In this document: positions 11,977-23,960 of the stretch, one piece after another
How the letters are laid out: each line of letters begins with the position of its first letter
Numbering within the stretch: the first letter of the stretch is position 1
Assembly (NCBI GenBank): GCA_026545765.1
Contig: CM048841.1
Span: forward strand, 90,659,419 to 90,723,418
Reading direction: 5' to 3'
Source of the DNA: Plantago major
Lineage: Eukaryota; Streptophyta; Magnoliopsida; Lamiales; Plantaginaceae
DNA: 64,000 bases
The notes under the pieces: model-generated
Told to the model about the DNA's origin: nothing
Seen by the model: the letters and a program-made list of their open reading frames with translations, nothing else
The model's database searches: none
Translations under genes and position numbers: made by a program

Positions 11977-13650
11977 ATGGCTAGGACAAGAAAGTCAGCG
12001 AGAACCAACGCCACTGCAATTGGAACACCTGCTCCAAGGCAAAGAGGTAGACCTCCTAGGAGGGGAAGGGTGGCAGAAACTCCACCAAGAGATGCAAGGG
12101 ACTATCCAAGCGACGGCCGTACTGCTAGTCTCTCCTCAGATGAGGAAAGAGCCGCTGATCCACCAATAAGAACCCATGAGCTCGGGATCGAAGGACAAGT
12201 TCCTCCTCCAGGAACACAAGGTCCTCCCCCAGGAAGAAACTTTACTCTTCCAAATGGGCAGATCATTCGTCCCAGTGAGTTCGGGATGAATGATAATCAG
12301 TTTGGTCTCTTACTCACCACTATACAAGGATGCTTTGGATCAAACAACTTCCAACCTCCTCAGCCCATTCCTCCTCTAGCAATTCCAAGACAAGCTGAAC
12401 CCGCACAATCGAGGAATGAGCATCGTCCTATTCAACAAAGGTTAGGGGAACAAATTCAACAAGAAGATCTAAGGAACCTTCTCAACAGGAGAGTCGCTGC
12501 TTCTAACGAACAGCGAGAGAGAAGTCTAGTAAGACCTCGGGCGGATGATGTTGGGACTAGTCGACGTGGAGCACAGCAACACGCACCAAGAGATCATGTG
12601 GCGGAAAGTATCTCAATAGTACCTCTCAATGACCTTCCTCCAGATGTGGCTATCAACCCTAGAACTGGTGAAAAGTTGACTGCTGAGCAAATTTACCTCC
12701 AACAAAAGGTTTTAGAAACACAAATTGCAACTCTAAGCAAGATGGTGAAGGCACATGAGAAGGTGACTCTTAGAGCTCCCAATCTGCTATGTGATGAGAT
12801 CAGAAAGGAAAGGAAACGCCCCGATTCCACCATTCCAAACCTTGAACACTATTATGGAGATACTTATCCCGTCGGTCACCTTACTAGATACGAGAGTAAG
12901 ATGGAGACCAATGGCTTGAATGACAACATGAAGGCTCTCAACTTTTCCACTACTCTCTTCGGGGAAGCAATGGATTGGTGGACCTCACTGCCCAACGGCT
13001 CCATCAAGTCCTATTCTGACATTGCTTAAGATTTGAGAAAGCAAAGAAGAGGAAGAGGTCAGTTGAGCACCTGGCGGGAGTAATCCAGAAGGAGCATGAG
13101 GATCTTAGAACCTTTCTTGACCGCTTCAATACTGAAGTACGCCAAGTAGAGCCTCATAGCATCAAGGACCGGGTCCGACACCTATATGCCAACACTTACA
13201 ATGAAGACCTCAGGAAAAAACTTTCCAATGAAGAAATCACGACTGAAAAGTACTTGGAAGATATTTGTGAAGGAGTCTTGTATGGAGAAGAGTATCGAAG
13301 AAATGTTCCAATAAGAGCAGGAGCTAGAAAAGGGAAAGAGCAAGTACGACAGGAGCCTCCTTCTCGTCAGGGAAAGTTTGAACAAAAAAGGGAACTTAGA
13401 GATAAGACAGAGTTCTGCAGAGAAAGAACTCCACCAAGGAGATACCCCGAGTATACTCGCCTCAACAGACCGAGATCCGCATCTTGGCTTCAATCGTTGA
13501 GAAAAACTTGGACATACAATGGCCAAAACCTACAAGGAGTAACAAAAAGAACAAAGCTTCAAAGGACTACTGTAGGTTCCATAAACAAAAAGGTCATTCA
13601 ACGGAGGACTGTGTCCAGTTGAAAACAGAAATAGAAGGGATGATAAGAAG
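11977..13650 (+). pseudogene. Gypsy 1 gag (two frameshifts)
   Basis: The ATG at 11977 (MARTRKSAR) starts a basic, proline-rich N-terminus, followed by a Retrotrans_gag capsid core (LNFSTTLFGEAMDWWTSLP near 12940-12990). The frame ends at a TAA at 13027-13029. The capsid then continues in another frame from about 13035 (KRSVEHLAGVIQKEHEDLRT) to about 13500, and a third frame from 13484 holds the zinc knuckle CRFHKQKGHSTEDC (about 13570-13612). Comparison with Gypsy 2, which reads SYADLSSKFLARF here, shows that a few codons were lost at the first break. The product assembles the particle; this copy cannot. Confidence 0.88.
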
Positions 13651-13979
13651 CGAAAAACTAAAGGAACCAATGTATGAAGAAGAACCTTCCAGACACCAGA
13701 AGAATGAACAAAGAAGGGAAGAGCGTGGTTCGGAACCTCCGGCAGGCTCCTTACCGCCTCCTCCGGCAGAGATCCCACCTCAGCATGCCCAAAGATACCG
13801 AGGGTACCACGATAATATGGAGATGGAAAACCTCCCCTATAGTGGAGTTATCAACGCCATTGCGGGGGGACCGACTGGTGGAGAGAGTCGAAATGCAAGG
13901 GAAAGGACCGCGCAACACTTGAGGAACAATGATAGAGCATATGCTCCTTCAGCCCTGAAGGGCACAAACGCCATCACCT

Positions 13980-14567
13980 TTGACGATAGCGAAATTCCCC
14001 CCACCAATGTCTGGTGGAGGAGATCTCAAGGACCCCGACGTTCCTTTGGTTGTTTCTCTGGTCATCGCCACTTACAAGGTCAACAAGGTACTTGTCGACA
14101 AAGGAAGTTCTTCCAATGTCATCTCCAAAAGGACTGTGGAGCAAATGCACTTGGGACAGATTCAATATGGGCGTGTGTATACTTCTTTGGTCGGTTTTGG
14201 AGGATCTGTAGTACGTCCCATTGGGAGCGTACCACTACAAGTCTCTATGGGCACCTTTCCGACAAGAGTGACTGAGACAATCCTCTTTTTGGTGGTCGAT
14301 AGCACCTTCTACTATAATGTGATCCTGGGCCGCCCAGGACTTAACCAATTCAGGGCAATCGCCTCTCCCCTGCACAATAGGGTAAAGTTCCCAACCCCAA
14401 ACGGCGTGGAAGAAGTGGGCAACGTCAGAGAAGCTTGGGAATGCTACATCATGTCGACCAGAGGAGCCACAGTACCCGTTCTTTTGGTCACTAAGAGACC
14501 CAGGAGTCCTCCTCCTGTGGCTCTTACCCCACTAAAGGAAGAAATTGGTGTTAGGTCGCTCAGGTAA
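13980..14567 (+). pseudogene. Gypsy 1 protease region
   Basis: Retropepsin-like aspartic protease domain: VLVDKGSSSNVISKR with the catalytic Asp coded at 14097-14099, then the flap region and ILGRPGLNQFRAI. The usual D-T/S-G triplet reads D-K-G here (ACA to AAA would explain it), whereas Gypsy 2 keeps DTGSS. An in-frame stop at 14565-14567 separates it from RT in the same frame. The domain matures the Gag-Pol polyprotein; the Lys substitution probably inactivates it. Confidence 0.85.
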
Positions 14568-16064
14568 AAGTTCCCCAAGACTGCCAGGATAGAACCTCAT
14601 GAAGCCCTGAAAGAGGTTCAGTTGATCGAGGGGAACTTGGAAAAGACAACTCGGATTGGAACGGAGATGAGCACGGAAGTAGAGATGAAGCTCATCACAT
14701 GCCTTCGAGACAATCATGACATCTTTGCCTGGAGCACCGATGATCTTAAGGGAATAGACCCAAGGATCGCAGTTCACCGTCTGAACATGGATCCAACGAT
14801 AAAACACATCCGGCAGAAGAGGAAAGACTTTGGGCCCGTTGAAGATGCTATTATAGCAGAAGAGGTGGACAAGTTAATGAAAGTAGGACACATTGAAGAA
14901 GTCAGATACTCTGACTGGGTTTGTAATGTGGTCCTCGTCGAGAAGGCCCCAGGAAAGTGGAGAATGTGTAATGACTTCACTAGACTCAACAAGTTTTGCC
15001 CAAAGGATCCTTATCCACTACCTCGCATAGACCATCTGGTAGATTCTACTGCAGGATGTGCGCTCCTGAGCTTCATGGACGCATATCAGGGCTTCTATCA
15101 AATCAGGATGGCCCAAGAAGACATCAAGAAGACGGCCTTCTTCGCAGCAGGAGGGGTCTATTGCTCTAAGGTCATGCCATTTGGTCTCAAGAATGCAGGC
15201 GCTACATACCAACGACTGGTAAACAAAATGTTCAAGGAAGAGTTGGGTAAAACTATGGAAGTTTATGTGGACGACATGCTTGTAAAAAGTAAGATTGGAG
15301 AGGAGCATATTGAGCATCTCAACAATTGCTTTTCCATTCTTCGGAAATATGGAATGAAGTTGAACCCCGAGAAGTGTACGTTGGGAGTAAAGGGAGGAAA
15401 GTTTCTTGGCTACATGGTCACGGAAAAAGGCATTAGTGCAAACCCAGAGAAAATAAAGGCAATCTTGGACTTACCACAACCAAAGACCATCAATGAGGTT
15501 CAGAAGCTCTTGGGAAGGGTGATGGCACTAAGCCGTTTTATCTCTAAGTCCGCCGAGAAAAACCTTCCCTTCTTTAGAATTCTAAGGAAAGGAGACAAGT
15601 TTGAGTGGTCAAAGGAGTGTGAAGAGGCCCTGGATAACTTGAAAAAGTACCTCCTCTCACCACCTCTCCTGTCTAAACCAATAGAAGGTGAACCTCTTTA
15701 CCTCTATCTAGCTACTACTAATGAAGCAATGAGTTCTGTACTGGTGCGAATACAAGGCAACGACCATTTACCAATCTACTACTTGAGCAAGGCCCTTGTG
15801 GGCTCCGAGGCCAGATATGTCAAGATCGAGAAGCTCGCCTTCGCACTGGTTTACACTGCACGACGACTAAAGCGTTACTTCAAATCTCACCGGATCGTGG
15901 TCCTCACCAATGAACCACTCAAACATGTCCTAGGGAAGCCAGACCAGTCAGGGCACTTGTCCAAGTGGGCAATTGAATTAAGTGAATATGATATCGGGTA
16001 TCAGGCTCCATCGGCCAAGAAGGCACAAGTTCTTGCCGATTTCCGAAGTAAGGTGAACTTATAG
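14568..16064 (+). pseudogene. Gypsy 1 reverse transcriptase and first RNase H
   Basis: Same frame as the protease. Motifs in order: WRMCNDFTRLNKFCPKDPYP, LLSFMDAYQGFYQI (first Asp), VMPFGLKNAGATYQRLVN and YVDDMLVKS with the active-site Asp pair at 15270-15275. These are followed by the connection (SRFISKSAEKNLPFFRIL) and the RT-linked RNase H-like region (PIYYLSKAL, YVKIEKLAFALV). The catalytic residues of RT are intact. The frame ends at 16062-16064; a second stop follows near 16110 before the frame reopens. It synthesises cDNA from the element's RNA. Confidence 0.9.
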
Positions 16065-16193
16065 AAGGTAAATCAAGTGAGACAGGTGAGGAAATTAAGA
16101 GAAATTTGTTAAGAGAACTATGAAATACATCTAAGGGAGCTGGTTGATTACCTAGAAGAAACAGAAGAAGGAACCCAAAGACCACAGGAAAGT

Positions 16194-18155
16194 GTGAGCC
16201 ATGTCATGATCACACAAGTAAAAGAGGATGAGAAAGCAAAGGAAGGAAGGCCTAAAGAGACACAGAAGAATGATTTCCAGCTTTGTACTGAGTATCAGCA
16301 ACCCATGGATGATTCACTCAGGGTGAGGCACATGTTCCTCCTAGATGAAGTGCCCGATACTTCAACACTTGCATCTTCCGACAAGAAGCAAGAGGATAAA
16401 AAGATGCCCCCTGTTGCTGAGGGAAGCGAAGCGAGAAACAAAGACTGTTGGACATTACAAGTGGATGGATCGTCTACTAGACGGTTGGGAGGAATAGGAA
16501 TCTTTCTTGAAAGTCCTGAAGGAGCCAAACTGGAATATGCCATCACTCTCAACTTTAAAGTGACAAACAATGAGGCTGAGTACGAGGCACTCCTCAATGG
16601 CCTAAGGATGTCAAGAGCTCTTCAGGTGAAGAGGATCAAGGCTTACACAGATTCACAGCTTGTGCAATCTCAGTTCTCCGGATCCTTTACCGCCAAAGGA
16701 CCTAATATGATCAAGTATCTGGAGCTCCTCAAGAAAGAGACTGAGCACTTTGAAGAATTGACTCTTGACCAGTTCCACAGAGAATGGAATGAGAAGGCCG
16801 ATGCCCTCTCCAAGTACACCTCAGGCCTAGGAGCTTTGGACACAAGAAGCGTCATCCTGATGACCCGCACGGACTCCTCCTTGACTAGCTCCAACGGGCT
16901 AGTCTTCCTCCTAAACACAGAAAAGAGCTGGATGACTAATATATTCCACTACCTCAAAGATGGTTCTCTACCTTCAGATCCTAGAGAAGCAAGAAGGATC
17001 CTATGTCGTGCTAATAGATACTTCGTCTTGGGAGAAGATCTCTACAAAAAATCCTTCACCGGCACCCACTTGAGATGTTTGGATCCCCAGGAAGCGAAAA
17101 CAGTAATGGAAGAGATCCACGCTGGGAGTTGTGGAAGTCATTCAGGAGGAAGAACCTTGGCACAGAAGATCATAAGACAAGGATACTATTGGCCCACCAT
17201 TGACGCCCACGCTGCCAATTTCGCCCGCGCCTGTGAAGACTGCCAATACTACGCCAACATACCACATCGTCCAACCAACCCTGTTATTCCGTCAATCATA
17301 GCATGTCCATTTGATCAATGGGGCATAGACATAGTTGGTCCATTCCCACGCGGAACCCATCAGAAGAAGTTCTTGATCGTGGAAATGGAATACTTCACTG
17401 AGTGGGTTGAGGCAGAGGCAGTTTCGACCATCACTGAAAGCAGGGTACGAACATTCATCTGGAACAACATCATCTGCCGTTTTGGACTTCCAAGAGTTCT
17501 AGTGTCAGATAATGGAGCTCAATTCTCTGGGGCAAGACTGAAGGAGTGGCTTCAATCTTTCAAGATAGAACAACGCTTCACTTCTGTTGGCCACCCCCAG
17601 GCTAATGGTCAAGTAGAAGCCACCAACAAGACCATCGTCAAGATCCTGGAGAAAAGGTTGAGGACCTCTCAAGATAGTTGGGCAGATGATCTCGACGCGG
17701 TCCTTTGGGCACATAGGACGACGACTCAGACTTCCACACAAGAGACGCCTTTTTCCCTTTTCTATGGATCTGAAGCAGTCATTCCTTCGGAAGTAGCAGT
17801 GGAAACCCAAAGGATCCAGCAATACAACCCAGTTGACAATAAAGTCGCAAGGATCTATGACCTCGAGCTCCTCGAAGACAAACGAAGCAAAGCACTGGCT
17901 AACATCCTCCGATACCAAGCTATGACCGCTCGAGCCTACAACAAGCGGGTCTTCCCAAAGGATATACAAGTCGGAGATTTGGTCCTCAGGAGAGCTGATA
18001 TTTTAAGCAACATTGGGAAACATAAGCCCAAATGGGAAGGACCGTACAAAGTTACTGGAGCCAGAATCAATGGAAGCTTTGAGCTAGAAGACGACCAAGG
18101 CCGAGCCCTGAAGAGAACCTGGAATGCTAAGAATTTGCAGAAGTTCTATGCTTAG
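16194..18155 (+). pseudogene. Gypsy 1 archaeal-type RNase H and integrase
   Basis: Continues in the pol frame. A second RNase H starts at about 16440 (LQVDGSSTRRLGGIGIFLES, NNEAEYEALL, YTDSQLV, WNEKADALSK), showing the D-E-D-D pattern of the extra RNase H of Tat elements. The integrase follows: zinc-binding H-x-H and CEDCQYY (about 17120-17260), WGIDIVGPF (first Asp), VSDNGAQF (second Asp) and NGQVEATNK (Glu), then the C-terminal domain WEGPYKV to the stop at 18155. All DDE residues are present. On its own this piece is intact, but it is cut off from upstream pol by stops at 16062 and about 16110. Confidence 0.9.
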
Positions 18156-20672
18156 GAAAACACTTTGAGATTAGACTACGACAGTTATCAAAGTTTTTTG
18201 TCATTTTCCTTAAACAGGCCTCGAAGCCCCCAAGTTGTAATTTGATTTCCGTCAAGTCAATACAACTTTGCTTTAATAACACATCTTCATTCCTCTTGAG
18301 TCAAGTCCTTTGGACTCCATGTCCGACCGAATCACAAGAGAAGTCACCTAGCTGTTCGTTTCGGGTCTAATCGCTGCCGTCTGACGGGCTTAACAATGAT
18401 AAACAGAAAGACAACGATAACAAAAACAAGCGCATTTTATTTAAAGAAAGGACCGAGTTACAAAGAGAAGAGCCCGAAGAGCCCTGACAGAGCTTACAAA
18501 GACAACAAGCGCCTATTCTAGATAACTCTCCTACTTTTCCAAAAGCAGCATCTTTGGAAGAACGATCTTGTACCTCCGAGCGCTTATAGGAACGAGCCCG
18601 ATTCGGTCGTAATCGATTCTACACCTGCGAACATTCCAGATAAAGTTCAACTTTCCACAAAATAAGTTCAACTCTCAGATATCATGGAGTTCCCTTCGGA
18701 CAACCTAGCATCTGGGAGCGAACGACCAGGATGATCGGGGCCATTCGAGACACCCCGATAGAATGCTTCACGACCTCCGAACGGAAGAAACGGTTCCGAA
18801 GCAAGCAAGTATCACCACGACAATCCGGATCGTCTCCTACCAGATACTACAGTGAATCCTTCTCGAATTACTCAAGTATTTGGAAGGGAACGACCCGGAT
18901 AATCAGAACGATCCAAGTCACTCCGGAAGCATCCGCCGAGCCGACTCTCAACAAGATCGGCAATGTCAGGAACTCTGTTTCAGAATTGTATGTTACCCCC
19001 CGGGCCTTCAATTCTGGAACAAAGTTTCCGATACAGCCAAGCTGCTAGGACACGGACCAATGGACATTATTCATATGGCTAGCTCACGATGGCTTGTAGC
19101 TCCGATCCCCAACAAGATCGGCATTATCAAGAACTCCCTTCTAGAATTGCAAGTAGCCCCCCGGGCCTTCAATTCTGGAATGAAGTTACCAATGAAACCG
19201 AAATGCTCGGTCACGGAACCACAAACCAACTTGAGGTCACCCTGACCCTACGTCTATCCGGAAGACGAACAACTCCACGGGACAGCTTTGATAGAAGGCC
19301 TTCCAACATCCCGGACGGATCTTACACCGAACTTCGGAATACTGGAAGGGCTTCTACCAAACCAATCCCATCGACTTGTCGTCCCCCGGGTGTAGACTCA
19401 ACGTGAAACGACTCGGATATGCTAGAAACTCATAATTTAATGATTGGGCAATCCCCCATGCCATCGAACTAGTCTACCCCCTCCGGGGCTCAAGCTGTTG
19501 CTACCAACCACAGCCCCGGAGAAAGCAGATTAGTACGAGGATCCGAAGGAGCTTGCATCCGAACGACTTGACTTCATCGTCTCCAGCATGGTCTGACCCG
19601 GAGAGATTTCCGAAACACTGGGAAACCTCTAGAGGCAAGATCACGCATAGGGACGGTGGTGTAAATCCACTCGTCAGGCGTCCAAACCCAAGATCCGGAC
19701 CACTTATTACTATAAAAGGGATGAAATGATCTAGTGAAAATCCATACAATCCAGGGGTATATATAGAAGCAAGGAACCAATCAACAGCTGCCACATGTCC
19801 CATAAATGCCGGACATGGGCTTGGGCCTAGCACGTGGGCCTGACAATTGGGCTGCTATTGGGCCAACCGAGACACCCGTTCGGATGTGATAGTCCGAGGC
19901 TGACATGATGAGCCCCGAGCCAACTTTGATTTGTAGCGAGTTACTCAACTTTTATATTGGGTTTACTCTTTTATCAACTTCTCACAAGTCAACATGGTTC
20001 GGAACAGTACACCAAGTCTCTACGGATAGGATATATGGGAAACAACCTAGTCCTACTTGTTAGAATCAGGATAAACCAACCCTATCTATACAATAGGAAC
20101 TACGACTCGGACGAGCACTGCCTCCGACCGACCCAAAGATTATCCATCAGGGAACTTTACTTAAAAAAAAAAAAAAAAGTTCATTTTGGAACGAGTTTGG
20201 CCTCTTGGACTCGGACACACTATCCGAACAGACCGAGCCAAACCGAGTCAATGGAACTTGTTATCGATCTATTTTACGAAGTCGACGCACAAAGGGAAGA
20301 CATGCATTCGGAAGAGCAATAACACCGGCCAAAAAGATATGCATTCGGACAAGGAGCATAAACAGCCAATCAAGTAGAAATTCAAGGAAATCAATACAAA
20401 CAGCAGCAATCAACAAAAGAAGTACATTGTTCCAAGGACCGAAAGGACACAATTACAAAACGTCCTAGGCATACCCCGTCTTCTTCCCACCGCTAAAATC
20501 ACTCAGCCTGTGTTCCGGAGGGGCCTCCGGTATCACCCTCCGGGGGTGCCTGCTCCCGCTCCTTAGCTAACCTCCTTTCCCTCCGAGCCTGCATCTCCTT
20601 CAGGAAGCCCGGACACCTCTCCATCAAGTTCAAATCCCGGCTGAAACCTTGGACGGGCCCGGGCAAAGTCAG
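18156..20672. other. Gypsy 1 non-coding region between pol and the antisense gene
   Basis: No conserved frame. Holds a tandem duplication of about 160 bp: AACAAGATCGGCA to CCGGGCCTTCAATTCTGGAA occurs at about 18950-19022 and again at about 19111-19183. Also a TATA-like GGGTATATATAGAAG at about 19755 and a 15-base A run at 20164-20178. Pol (plus) and the antisense gene (minus) end towards each other across it. Confidence 0.6.
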
Positions 20673-21242
20673 CTAGTCTTCATTATGCTCTGGATGGTCC
20701 TCCAGAGGAACGAACACACTGGACATTAGGAACCGAGGCACGAACGATGGAAGATACGGACCACCGTGTTTAAACCTTTTGTCCTCCGTTTCTTCAGTGA
20801 CGAGCTCCACAAACTCGCATTGAAGCAAGTCGTCGTCCAAGACACCCTCGGGAGCGAAGTCAGAGCCATCTGCCTCTTTAAAGGCTGAAATACCCTTAGC
20901 TTCCAAGTCACAGTCACTCAGAAGCCAACCCTTTTTCCGGAACTGGCCCACAGCAGCATCGAACCCATCTTGCCGAGCTTCATCATACTTGGACTCGAGC
21001 AAGAATTTGTAAGAGTCCGAGTCCAAGAAGTCTCGGACGGACTGGACCCGGACCTTTTGTAGCTCCCTCGGCATCATGTCCTTGAAACTTCGGGAGACAC
21101 CAACAAACTCATTCACACCGTCCTGATGGGCTTTCAAGTCCTTCTCCAGCGCTAGGATGGCACTCTTCATTTTAGCCGTCTCGGATTCGGCCTCCTTCTT
21201 GGATGATAAGGCCTTTTTCAGCCGTTCGGACACGCTCTGCAA
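20673..21242 (-). CDS. Antisense gene of Gypsy 1, C-terminal exon
   Basis: Minus-strand frame of 189 residues beginning in a coiled coil (SERLKKALSSKKEAESETAK) and ending in a conserved globular part (CEFVELVTEETEDKRF, HGGPYLPSFVPRF). The same domain occurs in the plus-strand frame 54210-55025 of Gypsy 2 (CEFVELVTEEGEIEIQ, NGGPFLPRFVPEA), so it is selected or at least shared across two element families and is not a chance frame. It is likely the last exon of the antisense gene that starts at 23584. Function unknown. Confidence 0.65.
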   Translation of the reverse strand: MQSVSERLKKALSSKKEAESETAKMKSAILALEKDLKAHQDGVNEFVGVSRSFKDMMPRELQKVRVQSVRDFLDSDSYKFLLESKYDEARQDGFDAAVGQFRKKGWLLSDCDLEAKGISAFKEADGSDFAPEGVLDDDLLQCEFVELVTEETEDKRFKHGGPYLPSFVPRFLMSSVFVPLEDHPEHNED

Positions 21243-21528
21243 CTTAGATGCCTCGATGCCTCAGCCTTGACCAGATCCGCCTCGAGGGTGGCCCTCCGAC
21301 CCGCCACCAAGGAACACACCTCAATGGCGGCAGCAAGCTAAGAACGAAACGGATGTTAAAAAGATTAGACTTAGTTCCGAGCTATACAAAGTTGAAACAA
21401 CAAGGTCAATTTTTTTTTTTTTGTTAATGAGCTAACCTTACGCTGAGCAGCGGTCAACTCTGCAATCCGCTCCAGCTCCGAAGCGTAACCTCGGCATCAA
21501 GTCCAGCTCAAGCGGCCAATCGGCAACC

Positions 21529-21966
21529 TCAAAGATCTAAGTCCAGCTCCGGCGCATTGCTCATTTTCCCCTTGCCCTTTTTAGCCGCAGGGATCGGACC
21601 TTCGGACGAACGTTTTTGCCCGACTCCAACGCTCGAACCACTGACAGGAGGTTCACGAGAGGCAGATCTCGGAGGCTTCTTCGACCCCTTCGAAGCGACT
21701 ACCTCACCCTTTTCCGGGGTAGGTATTATCTGGGCTTCCTCACCCGCAACAGCCCTCCGCGTCTCCTCCGCCCGGAAGGAAGCAGCATTCCGAGGCTCAC
21801 TCATTGGAAGCACCGTGGAAGTCTTGATTATCTGGGTCCGGGTACCCTCTTCCATTTCCTTCCTCTGAGTCGCGTTCTGCTTCCGTTTCAACTCACGAAA
21901 GGTTGACATGGTGTAGTCAAACCAAAAATCTGCACAATCCGAGTGGCAACAAGATGAGTTAGTCAA
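21529..21966 (-). CDS. Antisense gene of Gypsy 1, middle exon candidate
   Basis: Minus-strand frame of 145 residues, basic and serine-rich (SKGSKKPPRSASREPP, AAKKGKGKMSNAPEL), probably a disordered nuclear-type linker between the globular N-terminal domain and the coiled-coil exon. An LWFDYT-like start (DFWFDYTMSTFRELKRK) also occurs in Gypsy 2 at about 53700-53740 (LWFDYIMSTLERRR), supporting it as part of the same gene. Splice sites cannot be fixed with confidence. Confidence 0.5.
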   Translation of the reverse strand: MTNSSCCHSDCADFWFDYTMSTFRELKRKQNATQRKEMEEGTRTQIIKTSTVLPMSEPRNAASFRAEETRRAVAGEEAQIIPTPEKGEVVASKGSKKPPRSASREPPVSGSSVGVGQKRSSEGPIPAAKKGKGKMSNAPELDLDL

Positions 21967-22141
21967 AATTTACGAATTCTCACTTAAAAACAAAGCAAGA
22001 AAAGCAACCAACTCGGATGACCAACCCCATGCCAAAAGTAAGAACTCTTACCTAAATCCTCCCTGTTATCACAAAAACTTGGCTCAAAAAGTCTGGAAGA
22101 GGTTGGCATATTAACCCTCGGAAAAAGTACCTGTCCGGATC

Positions 22142-23104
22142 CTAATTCCGGTGAAGAGCTTGCATCCATAAAGGGATGTTCCGAGCCGGAGGTTTCCAAT
22201 TCGGCAGCCTGGCTCGGAAGAATTTTCTCTCAAATAGCCATTTTGGCCTCTCCGCCTCGGATTGACCTTCCTTCAGAGCCGGTCGGACAAAGAAGTATCT
22301 CTTCCACCAGTGGATCCCCAATGAAGAGAGGGGATCGACAAAAAATGTGTACGCTTGACGACATACGAACGAATAGAAGAAAGTGTTCCTATTACTTACA
22401 CTAATATTGAACAACTTTCGGAAATTATCAAATGTGACCGGGATGCCCTTGTATTTACACATTACCCCGAAGCACATCAGGTTTCCGAGCGAGTTGGGAA
22501 TTATTTGATGCGGACTCAATCCCATGTTGTTCAAAATCTCCAGAAACTCAGATGACACTGGCAGCCGCCACCCACAGTGCAGACTTATCACATGGACGCA
22601 CATGTATCCCGGAGGCAGATTGTAAAAGGCATGTGACTCGTCCGGAACGAGAATTTCCACGCACTCCGAAATCTCGTACTTCCTCCGAAGTTCCTCCACC
22701 TCCTCCGCCAGTATGATCGAAGGACAGGTGGGCAAGGTGCCATCCTCATTCAATTCACCCTCCGGATCGGGATGAGTGACTTCCTCCCTCGACCGGGGAA
22801 ACTTCACTCGGAACACATCCTCGCCCCTTTTAAGCCCCTCGGGCAATTCCTCTTCGGTCATTTGGTGGCTCGGGCCCGCTTGACCAGCAGATTCCCTCCG
22901 GAAAACATGGGCGGACAACATCTCTTCTTCTTCCTCTTCTTTGACACCAACTTCTTCGGCCCGGGCCTCTTCCTCCGCTCCTTCCTCCTCAGACGACGAA
23001 ACCAACTCTACTACCGTCCGAAGGGGAACAACTACTTGGACCCGATCCTCAACACCTTCTTCGAACATACCCAACTCGGGAGGCGCCTCGGAGGTATCAT
23101 GCAC
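22142..23104 (-). CDS. Antisense gene of Gypsy 1, Transposase_28-like domain
   Basis: Minus-strand frame of 320 residues. The first 100 are acidic (long Glu runs). After that comes the domain known from annotations as putative gypsy-type transposon protein (Pfam Transposase_28): VKFPRSREEVTHPDPEGELN, LPTCPSIILAEEVEELRRKY, ILVPDESHAFYNLPPGYMCV, LPVSSEFLEILNNMGLSPHQ, IIPNSLGNLMCFGVMCKYKG, WWKRYFFVRPALKEG and PPARNIPLWMQALHRN. Gypsy 2 has the same order on its own opposite strand. Biochemical role unknown; despite the name it has no evident transposase catalytic residues. Confidence 0.7.
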   Translation of the reverse strand: MHDTSEAPPELGMFEEGVEDRVQVVVPLRTVVELVSSSEEEGAEEEARAEEVGVKEEEEEEMLSAHVFRRESAGQAGPSHQMTEEELPEGLKRGEDVFRVKFPRSREEVTHPDPEGELNEDGTLPTCPSIILAEEVEELRRKYEISECVEILVPDESHAFYNLPPGYMCVHVISLHCGWRLPVSSEFLEILNNMGLSPHQIIPNSLGNLMCFGVMCKYKGIPVTFDNFRKLFNISVSNRNTFFYSFVCRQAYTFFVDPLSSLGIHWWKRYFFVRPALKEGQSEAERPKWLFERKFFRARLPNWKPPARNIPLWMQALHRN

Positions 23105-23146
23105 CTCCTCAATGTTAGGCTCCTGTGGATCCGGAACGAACGGAAT

Positions 23147-23584
23147 TCAGTTAGGGTTACTCCTAAAATTATAACCTAGGTTGCGAATGAGGGATCGAAT
23201 CTCTACCGGAAGTTCGGGCTCTTTCCCGGCACGACCCGGACGGCGAGCTCCTATAATCCGCGAGCTTGTCTCTTGAGCCGCGCCAACACCCTGCACATTA
23301 GAGACTCGCTGGTAATCCCGATGCTTCGAAGACCTTGAACTCGGAACAACTAACCGAAGCAAAAAGTTTACCTCGGGCTCTTCCCGGCTCGGCCGAGGAG
23401 ATTGCTCCAGCTCTGCTAACTCGTCGTCACCAACAATGTCAATCTCCTCGGAGTTATCGGATATAGATGACGTGTCGGAGACATATCCCTCAGCCTTGGA
23501 TTGGTTCTGACTATCACTCTCGGAAATCCTAGGGAAAGGAGAAAGCAATTTCGTAAGCCTTAAGATGGCAGTCCGAGAGGCCAT
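23147..23584 (-). CDS. Antisense gene of Gypsy 1, N-terminal exon
   Basis: Starts at the ATG at 23584 (MASRTAILRLTKLLSPFPRI) and gives 145 residues rich in Ser, Asp and Glu, with DTSSISDNSEEIDIVGDDEL. It lies upstream of the Transposase_28-like exon and about 380 bases downstream of the antisense TATA box (23961-23974). A probable leader intron (donor near 23805, acceptor near 23637) ends about 50 bases before this ATG. Best read as the first coding exon; no domain is recognised. Confidence 0.5.
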   Translation of the reverse strand: MASRTAILRLTKLLSPFPRISESDSQNQSKAEGYVSDTSSISDNSEEIDIVGDDELAELEQSPRPSREEPEVNFLLRLVVPSSRSSKHRDYQRVSNVQGVGAAQETSSRIIGARRPGRAGKEPELPVEIRSLIRNLGYNFRSNPN

Positions 23585-23960
23585 TTATGTATATTAAATA
23601 TGGATAAAAAAAATCGGGGACAAGGAAGCGAATCGGCTGGACGAAGTTAGTTCCGAGTCAGTAAGATGGTTACTTTATGTTAGTCAACACAGCCAAAACA
23701 GTGGTTATTACTAACCTGCACATCATGGGCGTACATCCGAGCAGCTTAATAGAAAAAACGACTAACAAAGGAAATGGAATCACGCAACAAAAAAAGCAAA
23801 CTTACTTGTATTCGGATGATTGGATGGAAGGTAGCTGACTTCACACAGAAACACGCACTATGGACCTTTCTTGACTTGCTCCGGATCGGGTGTAAATACT
23901 TCGGATATGCTCAGGAACAAAAATCTTCTCTCTAAAAGTGAAGAATGAAAGCGACTCAGG

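Noticed and set aside
12000..18155. Many long frames on the strand opposite to Gypsy 1 gag-pol
   Set aside because: They shadow the real frames, share no domains and are not kept in Gypsy 2.
19501..19833. Minus-strand frame of 110 residues in Gypsy 1 as part of the antisense gene
   Set aside because: No counterpart in Gypsy 2, low-complexity composition and downstream of the conserved last exon.
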